Positions 16,170-25,179 of a stretch of 64,000 nt of DNA are shown here, piece by piece. Positions within the stretch are counted from its first letter, which is position 1; the number at the start of each line of letters is the position of its first letter. The notes under the pieces were generated by a model. The model made no database searches, was not told the DNA's origin, and saw only the letters and a list, made by a program, of their open reading frames with translations. The position numbers and the translations under genes are program-made. This DNA comes from Rugamonas sp045984285. Its GTDB lineage: Bacteria; Pseudomonadota; Gammaproteobacteria; Burkholderiales; Burkholderiaceae_D. The stretch is from contig NZ_JBJQIK030000010.1 of NCBI RefSeq assembly GCF_045984285.3, positions 122,081 through 186,080 on the forward strand, given 5' to 3'.

Positions 16170-16403
16170 CACGAATCGGGCCGTTTCGGCGATTTTTTTG
16201 CTGCAGCAGGGCCTGCGGCCTGCTGTCGCAGGCGCAGCAGTGCTGCAAAAGCGGCAGTGCTTGCGCAGCCGCCGCAGATGCATATGCGGCGTCCTCATAT
16301 CGGACTCACCCGCCTGGTGTCGCTCCACAACAACAAGCCCGGGACAGTAAGATGTATCATTGCCTGAACAGAGAACTCCAGCCAACACTTCCTGGGAGAC
16401 CGG

Positions 16404-17210
16404 ATGTTGAACCCACAGGACCAGCCGCGCGAGCGCGTGCTGTTGCTGGTCGACGATGAGACCAATATTCTTGCTGCGCTGCAGCGCCTGTTCCGGCCGG
16501 CGGGCTACCGGGTGCTGACCGCCAACAGCGGCATGGCAGGCCTGGAGCAGCTGGCCAACACCCCGGCCGATGTCATCATTTCGGACCAGCGCATGCCGGG
16601 CATGCTGGGTGTGGACTTCCTGCGCCAGGCCAAGGTGCTCTACCCGGATTCGATCCGCATCATGCTGTCCGGCTATACCGAACTGCAGTCGGTGACGGCC
16701 GCCGTCAACGAAGGCGCCATCTTCAAATTCCTGACCAAGCCCTGGGACGACGAGCTGTTGCGCGGCCAGGTGGCGGAGGCCTTCCGCATTAAGGAGATTG
16801 CCGACGATAACGCACGCCTGAACCGCGAACTGCGCGTGGCGAACGAGCAGCTGGCCGTGGCCAACCGCGAGCTGGAACGCATGGTGCGCGACCGCGAGGA
16901 ACAGATTGCCCTCGACCTGGCCAGCCTGCGCATTGCGCGCGAGCTGTTGCAATACGTGCCGCTGCCGGTGCTGGGTGTCGACGACCAGGGCATGGTGGCC
17001 TTCAGCAATGCCCTGGCCGAATCGGTGTTCCAGGGCCGCGGCGAGCTGCTGGGCGCCATGCTGGCCGAGGTGGCGCCGGAACTGGCGCCCGATGCGAAAG
17101 GCGTATGGCCGGCGGCGGTGGAAATCAAGGGCGTCCGCTATCAGCTTGCCAGCCATGCAATGGGCAATATTTCCGCATCCCGTGGTAACGTGCTCGTACT
17201 GATACGTTGA
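16404..17210 (+). CDS. Response regulator: receiver domain, coiled coil and PAS-like C-terminus
   Basis: 268 residues. The receiver (about 12-125) has the acidic pair DDE, phospho-acceptor Asp in VIISDQRMPG, the Thr/Ser position in IMLSGYTE, and Lys in FLTKPWDD. This wording is typical of RpfG-family receivers. A coiled coil follows (about 130-180, LNRELRVANEQLAVANRELERMV), then a short PAS-like segment (LPVLGVDDQGMVAFSNALAESVF). No DNA-binding or enzymatic output domain is visible, so it probably signals by protein contact. First of a cluster of four short-spaced rightward genes; the HDOD gene starts 9 bases after its stop. Confidence 0.88.
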   Translation: MLNPQDQPRERVLLLVDDETNILAALQRLFRPAGYRVLTANSGMAGLEQLANTPADVIISDQRMPGMLGVDFLRQAKVLYPDSIRIMLSGYTELQSVTAAVNEGAIFKFLTKPWDDELLRGQVAEAFRIKEIADDNARLNRELRVANEQLAVANRELERMVRDREEQIALDLASLRIARELLQYVPLPVLGVDDQGMVAFSNALAESVFQGRGELLGAMLAEVAPELAPDAKGVWPAAVEIKGVRYQLASHAMGNISASRGNVLVLIR

Positions 17211-17219
17211 AAGCAGCCT

Positions 17220-18041
17220 ATGCCCCACGCAGACGGTTCACTTATCCAGCACATCAAGTCCCTGCCGGCCCTGCCCTCGATCGCCAGCGAGCTGCTGGCC
17301 ATCATCGACCAGGATGATGCCGACGTTGCCGCCCTCGCGCGCCGCATTTCCTCGGACCAGGCCTTGGCCGCCAAAACGCTGCAGCTGGCAAACTCGCCGT
17401 TCTACGGCATGGCGAACCGGGTGGCCACCATCCAGCAGGCGATTACGGTGCTGGGCGTGTACTGCATCCGCAACGTCGTAACGGCATGCGCCGTCACCAG
17501 CGGCTGGTCCGCGGCCGGCGCCGCTGTCGATATCCCCGCCTTCTGGCGCCACTCCATCCTGACGGCGGCCTCCGCCCGCAACCTGGCGCGGGTGCTGCGC
17601 CAGGATCCGGAACTGGCCTTCATGGCCGGCCTGCTGCATGACCTGGGCGCGCTGGTGCTGGCCACCGGCTTCCCGGAGCAATACACGGAACTGGGCCGCA
17701 TCGGCAATGCGGAAGCGCAGCGGCTGGCCGAACGCGAACGCTTCGGCTTCGACCACAGCGAAGCGGGCAGCGCCCTCGCCGCACAGTGGAATTTTCCCGC
17801 CGCCATCCAGGTGGCGGTACGCAGCCACCATGAGCCCGAGCTCAGCGCCCAGGGTATTCCGCGCGTGGTGCGGGTGGCGAACCAGCTGGCCCACGCGCTG
17901 GCGGAACCCGATGCCGGTGCCGGCGCGGCCGCCTGCCAGGAAGCGCTGGCCGAACTGAATCTGTCCGATGCGCAAAGCGAACGGGTGGTGAACCAGACCC
18001 GCGAATCCTTCCAGGACCTGTGCCGCGCGCTGATCGGCTGA
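17220..18041 (+). CDS. HDOD-domain signalling protein
   Basis: 273 residues, almost entirely one HDOD domain: IKSLPALPSIASELLAIIDQ at the N-terminus, ISSDQALAAKTLQLANSPFYG, AITVLGVYCIRNVVTACAV, then FMAGLLHDLGALVLA and HSEAGSALAAQWNFP. HDOD proteins are related to HD phosphohydrolases but normally lack activity and serve as scaffolds in two-component and c-di-GMP signalling. It lies between two receiver-domain genes, 9 bases after one and 29 before the next, so it most likely takes part in the same pathway. Confidence 0.93.
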   Translation: MPHADGSLIQHIKSLPALPSIASELLAIIDQDDADVAALARRISSDQALAAKTLQLANSPFYGMANRVATIQQAITVLGVYCIRNVVTACAVTSGWSAAGAAVDIPAFWRHSILTAASARNLARVLRQDPELAFMAGLLHDLGALVLATGFPEQYTELGRIGNAEAQRLAERERFGFDHSEAGSALAAQWNFPAAIQVAVRSHHEPELSAQGIPRVVRVANQLAHALAEPDAGAGAAACQEALAELNLSDAQSERVVNQTRESFQDLCRALIG

Positions 18042-18070
18042 AGCGCCCCTTACCGGAGAAGAATGGAGCA

Positions 18071-19375
18071 ATGACCTTGGCTGATACCGATACCACACGC
18101 ACCGTGCTGTGCATCGACGACGAGCCGAACATCCTCGCCGCGCTGCGCCGCCTGTTCCGCGCGGACGGCTACCGCGTGCTGGTTGCCGAGAGCGGCCCGG
18201 CCGGCCTCGCGCTGCTGGAACAGGAAACCGTGGACATGGTCATTTCCGATATGCGCATGCCGGAAATGACGGGCGCCAAGGTGCTGGAACAGGTCTGCAA
18301 GCTGCGCCCGGACGTGATCCGCATCCTGCTCACCGGCTACGCCGACATCCAGTCGATCCAGGCCGCCATCAATACCGGCGAGATCTACCGCTACATTGCC
18401 AAGCCCTGGGACGACAACGACATGCTGCTGACCGTGCGCCAGGCCTTCGAGCGGCGCGAACTGGTGCTGCAGACGCGCCGGCTGGAAGAACTTACGCGGC
18501 GGCAGAATGCCGAGCTGAAGGTGCTCAACCAGAGCCTCGAAGCGAAGGTGGAAGAACGCACCCGCGAACTGCGCATCCAGCACGATGCCGCCATCGCCGC
18601 CAACGAAAAGCTGAAGCAGAACTACCTGACCACCATCAAGGTCTTCTCCAACATCATGGAAATGCGCAGCCGGAATGCTCCCGGCCATGCGCGCAAGATC
18701 GCCGAGCTGGTGCGGCAGATGGCCCAGCAGCTGAAGCTCGATCCGGCCGAGAGCCGCGCCGTGTTCGTGGCGGCCCTGCTGCACGATATCGGCAAGATCG
18801 GTTTCAGCGACGAGCTGCTGGCCACCCCTTTTACCCAGTTGCAGGGCGATGCGCTGGCCCAGTACCGCAAGCATACGATCCGCGCCGAACAGCTGCTGAT
18901 GGCGCTGAGCGAGCTGCGCGAAACAGGCGCCATCCTGCGCTCCCAGATGGAGCGCTTCGACGGCACCGGCTTCCCCGACGGCCTGCGCGGCCTGGCGATC
19001 CCAATGGGCGCCCGCATCCTGGCGCTGGCGGTAGACTATTACAACCTGCAGGACGGCGCCATCGTGCAGCGCCACCTGCGGCCGGACGAGGCCAGGTCCC
19101 TGGTCATCGATGCCAGCGGCAAGCGCTATGACCCGCATGTGGTGCAGGCCTTCCGCGCCATAGTGGACGGGCCGGAAGACAGCGGCCAGGGGCTTGCCAC
19201 CTTGTCCGGCGAACTGGTGCCGGGCATGGTGCTGGCGCGCGACCTGATCAGCAAGGACGGCCTGATGCTGCTGTCGGCCGACCATGTGCTGGACGAGCGC
19301 ATGATCGCCCAGGTGCGGGACTTTGAAAACAAGAGCGGCGGACGGCTGCCGATCTGGATTCGCAAGGATAAGTAG
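18071..19375 (+). CDS. RpfG-like response regulator with a degenerate HD-GYP domain
   Basis: 434 residues from the ATG at 18071 (GGAG a few bases upstream). Receiver domain at about 12-125 (CIDDEPN, VISDMRMPEM, LLTGYAD, YIAKPWDD), coiled coil (about 130-185), then an HD-GYP-type domain. The HD pair is present in LLHDIGKIGF. However, the downstream HHE-x-DG-x-GYP motif reads SQMERFDGTGFPDGL: both histidines of HHE are missing and GYP is GFP. The later metal-binding DxFDA region reads VDYYNL. Hydrolysis of c-di-GMP is therefore doubtful, and the domain may be a sensor or partner instead. It is 29 bases after the HDOD gene, and the next receiver gene starts 4 bases after its stop. Confidence 0.9.
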   Translation: MTLADTDTTRTVLCIDDEPNILAALRRLFRADGYRVLVAESGPAGLALLEQETVDMVISDMRMPEMTGAKVLEQVCKLRPDVIRILLTGYADIQSIQAAINTGEIYRYIAKPWDDNDMLLTVRQAFERRELVLQTRRLEELTRRQNAELKVLNQSLEAKVEERTRELRIQHDAAIAANEKLKQNYLTTIKVFSNIMEMRSRNAPGHARKIAELVRQMAQQLKLDPAESRAVFVAALLHDIGKIGFSDELLATPFTQLQGDALAQYRKHTIRAEQLLMALSELRETGAILRSQMERFDGTGFPDGLRGLAIPMGARILALAVDYYNLQDGAIVQRHLRPDEARSLVIDASGKRYDPHVVQAFRAIVDGPEDSGQGLATLSGELVPGMVLARDLISKDGLMLLSADHVLDERMIAQVRDFENKSGGRLPIWIRKDK

Positions 19376-19379
19376 CGCC

Positions 19380-19859
19380 ATGGCCAGGATCATGCTCATC
19401 GACGACGACCCGCACCTGCTGGCGGCGCTGCAGCGCACCCTGCGCCAGGGGCCGCTCGGCAGCGAACTGGTGACCGAGGCCTTCGATGATCCCTTCCGCG
19501 CCCTGGACCGCATCTGCGTGCAGGACTTCGACCTGGTGATCTGCGATTTCATGATGCCGAAGCTGAGCGGCAGCGAGCTGCTCAAGGCGCTGAAGGACGT
19601 GGCGCCGAGCACCGTGCGCATCATGCTCAGCGGCTCGCGCGATTTCGGCACCGCCCTGCACGCCATCAACGAGGCCGAGGTATTCCGCTTCATTCCCAAG
19701 CCCTGGCAGGAGGATGAGCTGGACCAGGCCATCCGCCAGGCCCTGGACTACCGCCAGGCCCTGCTGGCGGACGCCGCGCGCCGCGCCGCGGCCGAGGACG
19801 CGGAAGAGCCCGGCTTGTTCGAGGTGAAGCGCGGGCCGGACGGCTCAGTGATTCTGTGA
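19380..19859 (+). CDS. Single-domain response regulator (CheY-like) with short tail
   Basis: 159 residues. Receiver: LIDDDPHLL acidic pair, LVICDFMMPKLSG phospho-acceptor, IMLSGSRD Ser, and FRFIPKPWQEDEL Lys. A 30-residue charged tail follows (DYRQALLADAARRAAAEDAEEPG). No output domain. The start is four bases after the stop of the HD-GYP-like gene, so it is in the same operon. Its 3' end overlaps the convergent histidine kinase gene by 15 bases; kinase and regulators may be partners. Confidence 0.9.
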   Translation: MARIMLIDDDPHLLAALQRTLRQGPLGSELVTEAFDDPFRALDRICVQDFDLVICDFMMPKLSGSELLKALKDVAPSTVRIMLSGSRDFGTALHAINEAEVFRFIPKPWQEDELDQAIRQALDYRQALLADAARRAAAEDAEEPGLFEVKRGPDGSVIL

Positions 19860-21149
19860 CACTTCGGCCGGCTTCACGGGCAGGCGCACCGTAAAGCGCG
19901 TGCCGCGGCCCAGCTCGGAGGCCACATCAATGCGGCCGCCGTGCTTGTTGACGATGCCGTAAGACAGCGACAGGCCGAGCCCGGTGCCCGTGCCCACCGG
20001 CTTGGTGGTGAAGAAGGGCTCGAAGATGCGGTTCAGGTGCTCCGGCGCAATGCCCACGCCGGTATCGGCAATCTCCACCCACACCCAGCCGTTTTCCGCC
20101 CCGGTGCGGATGCGTATCGTGCCCTGCTCCCTGATCGCATGGCCCGCATTGATCAGCAGGTTCATGAACACCTGGTTCAGCTGGGAAGCCAGGCAGGTGA
20201 TTTCCGGCAGCACGCCGTATTCCTTCACCACCTGTGCCTTGTACTTGATTTCATTGCTGACGATATTCAGTGTGCTGTCCAGGCCGTGATGCAGGTCCGA
20301 TACCTGCCATTCCGCCTCATCCACATGGGAGAAGTCCTTCAGTGCCTGCACGATATCGCGCACCCGCTTCAGGCCTTCCATCGACTCCTTGACCAGGGCG
20401 CCCAGGTCGTCCCTGAGAAAGTCCACGTCCGCGCGCACCCGCAGTGCCGCCAGCTTGGCGGCCACGGCCGGGGCTTCCGCCGCCACCGCCTCGTATTGTG
20501 CGATCACGCCGAACAGGGTGTCCGAATATTTCTGCAGCGTATTCATATTCGAGTTCACGAAGGCCACGGGATTATTGATCTCGTGGGCGATGCCTGCCGC
20601 CAGCTGGCCGATGGAGGCCATTTTCTCGGACTGCAGCAGCTGCTCATGCGCTTCGCTCAGCTTGTTGATGAGCAACTGCTGTTCGTTGTCGCGCTGGTGC
20701 AGGGCCTGCTCCATGGTCTTGCGCGCCGTGATATCGGTCAGGGAGCCGATCACCTCCAGCGGCGCCCCCGCCGTGTCGCGGATCAGGCGCAACGAATCGT
20801 GCATCCACAGATAGTTGCCGTCCTTGTTGCGGAAGCGATACTCGTAAACGCGCTGCCCTTCGGTAAACACCAGCGCCAGGCTGGAAAAAATGTTCGGTGC
20901 ATCGTCGGGGTGGATATGGTCGAACCAGAAATTGGGATCGGCCAGCATTTCCTCCGGCGTGTAGCCCAGCATATGGGTCACGTTATTGCTGACGAAGGTC
21001 ATCCGGAAATCGCCGCTGGGCACCGTGCAGTAAATGACGGCCGGCGTGTTATCGACCAGGTATTGCAGCCGTACGATCGGCGGTGCGCTGGGCGCAGGCG
21101 GCGGCGCTGCGGCATCGGACGAGAACAGGTCGAAGTCTTCGAATTGCAT
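19845..21149 (-). CDS. PAS-domain sensor histidine kinase
   Basis: 434 residues from the ATG at 21149. The N-terminal PAS domain (about 30-160) has PAC wording YEYRFRNKDGNYLWMHDSLR and VIGSLTDITARK. A coiled coil leads into the H-box AAGIAHEINNPVAFVNSNM (phospho-accepting His). The HATPase has an N box NLLINAGHAI, G1 DTGVGI, F box FEPFFTTK and G2 GTGLGLSLSYG. No membrane helices, so a cytosolic sensor; class as in NtrB/ZraS-like PAS kinases. Convergent with the receiver operon at 16404-19859, whose proteins lack a kinase of their own. The ATG at 21149 is chosen because upstream codons show no domain. Confidence 0.9.
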   Translation of the reverse strand: MQFEDFDLFSSDAAAPPPAPSAPPIVRLQYLVDNTPAVIYCTVPSGDFRMTFVSNNVTHMLGYTPEEMLADPNFWFDHIHPDDAPNIFSSLALVFTEGQRVYEYRFRNKDGNYLWMHDSLRLIRDTAGAPLEVIGSLTDITARKTMEQALHQRDNEQQLLINKLSEAHEQLLQSEKMASIGQLAAGIAHEINNPVAFVNSNMNTLQKYSDTLFGVIAQYEAVAAEAPAVAAKLAALRVRADVDFLRDDLGALVKESMEGLKRVRDIVQALKDFSHVDEAEWQVSDLHHGLDSTLNIVSNEIKYKAQVVKEYGVLPEITCLASQLNQVFMNLLINAGHAIREQGTIRIRTGAENGWVWVEIADTGVGIAPEHLNRIFEPFFTTKPVGTGTGLGLSLSYGIVNKHGGRIDVASELGRGTRFTVRLPVKPAEVSQNH

Positions 21150-21371
21150 CTGGCGTCTCCGCACGGGAATGTTACCAACGGTTGTGCCAGCATACACGCA
21201 GTGGCCCAATTTGGCACGCCGTTCCGCGGCGGGCGGGATCGGCATGTTGGCAGGATCCCGCCATCTTTGGCAGCACACAAACCCTCAAAACGATTAAGGT
21301 GGCGCGTCCATGCGCTCGGCTGCAGGCCGGCAGCCATGGCGAGCCGACAAATCATTTTGAGTGGAGCGTGT

Positions 21372-22130
21372 ATGAAGCATCAGATGTGGCCTGCGTGCGG
21401 CGCCGTCATCAGCCTGCTGCTCGCAGGCGGCAGCCCGGCAGCCCTGGCGGCCCAGCCCTCCCTGAGCAGCAACGTCACGCTGGCCAGCGAGTATGTATCG
21501 CGCGGGGTGCGGCAAAGCTGGGGGCGTCCGGCTCTGCAAAGCGGGCTGGATTGGACAGCCCCGTCCGGCTGGTTCGCGGGCATCTGGACATCGACCGTCG
21601 ACAAGCGCTTCGCCGAGAAGGCGCACGGCGAGATCGACCTGTATGGCGGCTACCTCCGCCAGCTTGATACGGGCAGCCTGTCGGCGGCCCTGTACTACTA
21701 CCGCTATCCGGGCGGCGCCAACCTCGACTATGGCGAGCTGTCGCTCGGCGCCAACTGGCGCGCGCTGTACGCCAAAGTCAACCTCAGCTACACCCCACGC
21801 TTCTTCGGCATCGCGGACGCGCGCGGCAGCGTTTATATCGACACCGGCGCCAACCTGGAAGCGGGCGAGGACTGGACAATCAACCTGCATGCGGGTTCCG
21901 GGCAGCTGGCAGGACGCGGCAACGCCGTCTGGGACTGGCGCGACGCCAAGCTGGGCTTGGCCAGGAAGCTGGGCAGCGGCTGGAGCACGGCCCTGGCATG
22001 GACCCGTGCATGGGGCAGCAGCGGCGCCTATGCCCACTATGTGAGCGCCCAGCGCGGACCGGACGGGCGGCCGCTGGCCACCGATGCGGGCGCGGGCACC
22101 TTCGTGCTGTCGGTATCGCGAACCTATTGA
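21372..22130 (+). CDS. TorF-family putative outer-membrane porin
   Basis: 252 residues. Signal peptide (MWPACGAVISLLLAGGSPAALAA), then the TorF pattern: SLSSNVTLASEYVSRGVRQS followed by GLDWTAPSGWFAGIWTSTVD, alternating amphipathic strands, and a terminal aromatic (FVLSVSRTY). The family is found in many environmental proteobacteria; function is poorly defined. The next gene, a chemoreceptor, starts 7 bases after its stop, so they are likely co-transcribed; the porin could admit the attractant that the receptor senses. The 222 bases before it (21150-21371) carry only start regions, with an A/T-poor leader and no clear promoter. Confidence 0.85.
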   Translation: MKHQMWPACGAVISLLLAGGSPAALAAQPSLSSNVTLASEYVSRGVRQSWGRPALQSGLDWTAPSGWFAGIWTSTVDKRFAEKAHGEIDLYGGYLRQLDTGSLSAALYYYRYPGGANLDYGELSLGANWRALYAKVNLSYTPRFFGIADARGSVYIDTGANLEAGEDWTINLHAGSGQLAGRGNAVWDWRDAKLGLARKLGSGWSTALAWTRAWGSSGAYAHYVSAQRGPDGRPLATDAGAGTFVLSVSRTY

Positions 22131-22137
22131 GGCCGCC

Positions 22138-24204
22138 ATGAATCTCTTCAAGGTATCGGCCTGGTCGTTCGGAACCAAGCTGTGTGTCACGGCGACATCC
22201 CTGGTCGTCGTCAGCCTGGCCATTACCGCACTGGTGATCGGCTGGGAAAGCAAGGCCAGCGCGGAAAGCGCTGCCATGCTGCAGGCCCGCACCGCCGCGC
22301 GCGAAGCCGGCGCCATGCTGGGTGCGCGCCTCGGCGCCAGCCTGTACGCAGTCAACAGCATGGCCGGCTCCCTGCGCGCCACCATTGCGGCCGGACAACC
22401 GATGAGCCGCGGGCAGATGGCTGCCGCCGCCCGGGCGCTGCTGGAGGCCGACGACGGCATGATCGGCACCACCATCACGCTCGAACCGGATGCGCTGGAC
22501 GGGCGCGATGCCGCCTATGCCGGCAAGGCGCCGCTATACGATGCCAGCGGGCGCTTCATGCCCTATTATGTGCGCAAAGCCGGCGCCACTATTGAAGTCG
22601 AACCCATCGTCTTTGCCGCCAACGCGGCGGAGAACGCCTGGTATGAAGGCCCCAAACAGACGCACCGGCTTACCCTGACCGAACCGTATACCTACCCGGT
22701 CAGCGGCAAACCCGTAGCCATGGCTTCCATGGTGGTGCCGGTGGTCGCCGGCGGCAAATTCTACGGCGTCGCCAGCGCCGACTTCATGCTGGGCAAGCTG
22801 GGCGACATGCTGGAACAGATCAACAAGGTCGAGGGGGCATCGCTGGCCCTGGTGTCCAATGGCGGCGTGTACGCCAGCCACCCGGCTCCCGCCTGGACCG
22901 GCAAGACGGCCTCGGATATCCCGGCGGCCGGACGTGACGCGGTCCGCGCCGGCCGCGCCTACGAATACAGCTCCGCCGATGGCTTCATCCACTTGCTGCA
23001 GCCGGTACGGGTGCACAGCGAGGCGGCGCCCTGGGCCATCAAGCTGAGTTTCCCTTCTTCCGTGGCCTTCGCCGCCGCGCACCGGCTGATCTCCTATACG
23101 GTTGTGGTGGCGGCCCTCTGTACGCTGGGCGCCGCGGTCATCCTGGTCATGGTGCTGATACACCTGATGCAGCCCCTGCGCGCGCTGGCTGTTACCATGG
23201 AAAACCTGGCCAGCGGCAACGCCGACCTGCGCGTCAGGCTGGCGGTACGCGGCGGCGATGAACTTGCCGTCATCAGCGCATCGTTCAACAGCTTCGTGGC
23301 CAAGATCAACCGGGTGCTGGCGCGGGTGGACAGCACCGCCGCCGTGGTGGCGGCCGCCGGCGAGGAAATCAGCCAAGGCAATGCCGACCTGTCGGCCCGC
23401 ACTGAACAGCAGGCCACTGCGCTGCAGCAGACCGCGGCCTCGATCGAACAGCTCACCGGCACGGTGCGGCAGAACGCCGACAATGCCGGCCAGGCCAGGC
23501 AGCTGGCCCTGTCCGCATCGGAGGTGGCCACCAGGAGCGGCCAGCTGGTGGCCAATGTGGTGGAGACCATGCAATCCATCGACGCCTCGTCGCACAAGGT
23601 AGTCGACATCATCGCCGTGATTGACGGCATTGCGTTCCAGACCAATATCCTGGCCCTGAACGCTGCGGTGGAAGCGGCCCGGGCCGGCGAGCAGGGCCGC
23701 GGCTTCGCCGTGGTGGCGAGCGAAGTCCGCAACCTCGCGCAGCGCAGCGCGCAGGCGGCCAGGGAGATCAAGGTACTGATTGCGAACTCCGCATCCCATG
23801 TGGCACGCGGCTCGGACCTGGTCGGCGAGGCAGGCGATACGATGGGCAAGGTGGTTGACGTGGTGCAGCAGGTCACGGATATGATCAGCGAAATCGCCGC
23901 GGCCAGCGTGGAACAGGCGAGCGGCATCAGCCAGGTGAACCAGGCCATCACGTCGATGGATGGCGTCACGCAGCAAAACGCCGCCCTGGTGGAAGAGGCG
24001 GCAGCGGCATCCGAACGCTTGCGCGAACAGGGACGCCTGCTGCTGTCCCTGGTCGGCGAATTCCGTCTGGAGGAAGCGGCGCCGGTCCAGCAAGCGATGG
24101 CGCCGGCCCACCCGCCGGTGGCACCGGCCCCGCAAGCGGCGGCGCCCGCGCGCCGGGCGGCCCCCCTGCCCGCCCCGGCCGCATCGGAGTGGGAGGAGTT
24201 CTGA
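22138..24204 (+). CDS. Methyl-accepting chemotaxis protein with periplasmic Cache domain
   Basis: 688 residues. Membrane helix 1 at about 14-36; periplasmic dCache-type sensor (about 40-315: YVRKAGATIEVEPIVFAANAAENAWYEG, PYTYPVSGKPVAMASMVVPV); helix 2 near 320-342 (VVVAALCTLGAAVILVMVLI); HAMP; then the signalling tip EQGRGFAVVASEVRNLAQRS. The C-terminus has a flexible Pro/Ala linker ending in EWEEF, resembling the NWETF-type CheR/CheB docking pentapeptide, so it is likely a high-abundance-type receptor able to recruit adaptation enzymes. Ligand unknown; Cache domains commonly bind amino or carboxylic acids. Follows the TorF porin by 7 bases. Confidence 0.93.
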   Translation: MNLFKVSAWSFGTKLCVTATSLVVVSLAITALVIGWESKASAESAAMLQARTAAREAGAMLGARLGASLYAVNSMAGSLRATIAAGQPMSRGQMAAAARALLEADDGMIGTTITLEPDALDGRDAAYAGKAPLYDASGRFMPYYVRKAGATIEVEPIVFAANAAENAWYEGPKQTHRLTLTEPYTYPVSGKPVAMASMVVPVVAGGKFYGVASADFMLGKLGDMLEQINKVEGASLALVSNGGVYASHPAPAWTGKTASDIPAAGRDAVRAGRAYEYSSADGFIHLLQPVRVHSEAAPWAIKLSFPSSVAFAAAHRLISYTVVVAALCTLGAAVILVMVLIHLMQPLRALAVTMENLASGNADLRVRLAVRGGDELAVISASFNSFVAKINRVLARVDSTAAVVAAAGEEISQGNADLSARTEQQATALQQTAASIEQLTGTVRQNADNAGQARQLALSASEVATRSGQLVANVVETMQSIDASSHKVVDIIAVIDGIAFQTNILALNAAVEAARAGEQGRGFAVVASEVRNLAQRSAQAAREIKVLIANSASHVARGSDLVGEAGDTMGKVVDVVQQVTDMISEIAAASVEQASGISQVNQAITSMDGVTQQNAALVEEAAAASERLREQGRLLLSLVGEFRLEEAAPVQQAMAPAHPPVAPAPQAAAPARRAAPLPAPAASEWEEF

Positions 24205-24258
24205 CTTCCCTGCAGCAGCGGCGGGCTGGGATAGAATGTCGCATCTCCACCTCCGACC

Positions 24259-25176
24259 ATGGCCACGATGATGCGCACCGCCCATGCCGCCCTGCTGGCA
24301 ACCCTGTTTTCCACCACCGCGATGGCGGACGATGAGTTGTCCGCCCCGATCGACTGCGGCATGTGCAAGGAATGGAACCAGCCGCAGAAGCCCTTCCGCA
24401 TTTTCGGCAACGCCTGGTATGTGGGAACGAAGGAGCTGTCGGCCATCCTGTTGACGGGGCCCAAGGGTCATATCCTGCTGGACGGCGCGCTGCCGCAATC
24501 CGCGCCGCTGATTGCGGCCAGCATCAAGGAGGCGGGCTATGACATCAAGGATGTGAAGCTGATCGTCAATTCCCATCCCCACTTCGACCACGCGGGCGGC
24601 ATCCCTGCCCTGCAGCGCATGTCGGGCGCCAAGGTGGTGGCCAGCCCGGCATCCGCCAAGGTGCTGCGCGATGGCGTAGTGGGCCCCGACGATCCGCAAT
24701 ACGATGCCAGGAAGGTTTACCGGCTCGACCCGGTAAGCAAGGTGAACGTGGTGCGCGACCGCGAAACCATTTACATCGGCACCATCGCCGTCACCGCCCA
24801 CCTCACGCCGGGCCACACGCCGGGCGGCACCACGTGGAGCTTCCGCGCCTGCGAGAACGGCGGCTGCCTCACCATGGTGTATGCCGACAGCCTGAATCCC
24901 ATCTCTACGGACGGCTTCTACTTCACCGGCAATGGCAAGCAGCCCGACATTACGGCGCAGTTCCGCCAGAGCATACGCAAGGTCGCCTCGCTGAAGTGCG
25001 ACATCATCGTGGCCGCCCATCCCGGCTTGACGAACACGATGCAGAAGCTGGCGGCGCGCACGGCGGAAGAAAACCCCTTCATCGAATACGAAGGCTGCCG
25101 CGACTATGCGGCCGATGCCACCAGTCGGCTGGACAAGCGCATCGCCACCGAGCTGGCGGCAAAGCAAAAGCGCTGA
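24259..25176 (+). CDS. Subclass B3 metallo-beta-lactamase
   Basis: 305 residues with a signal peptide (about 1-23, ending AMA-DD), hence periplasmic. Zinc ligands of subclass B3 are present: HPHFDH (His106, His108, Asp110, His111), GHTPGG (His186) and AAHPGL (His254). B3-specific wording includes CKEWNQPQKPFRIFGNAWYVGT near the N-terminus and YADSLNPIS where B1/B2 enzymes have a zinc cysteine. Chromosomal B3 enzymes such as THIN-B are known in Janthinobacterium and relatives. Expected to hydrolyse penicillins, cephalosporins and possibly carbapenems. A TAGAAT -10-like element lies at 24232. No mobile element is adjacent, so it appears to be resident. Two alternative ATGs lie within the first five codons. 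Confidence 0.9.
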   Translation: MATMMRTAHAALLATLFSTTAMADDELSAPIDCGMCKEWNQPQKPFRIFGNAWYVGTKELSAILLTGPKGHILLDGALPQSAPLIAASIKEAGYDIKDVKLIVNSHPHFDHAGGIPALQRMSGAKVVASPASAKVLRDGVVGPDDPQYDARKVYRLDPVSKVNVVRDRETIYIGTIAVTAHLTPGHTPGGTTWSFRACENGGCLTMVYADSLNPISTDGFYFTGNGKQPDITAQFRQSIRKVASLKCDIIVAAHPGLTNTMQKLAARTAEENPFIEYEGCRDYAADATSRLDKRIATELAAKQKR

Positions 25177-25179
25177 ACA

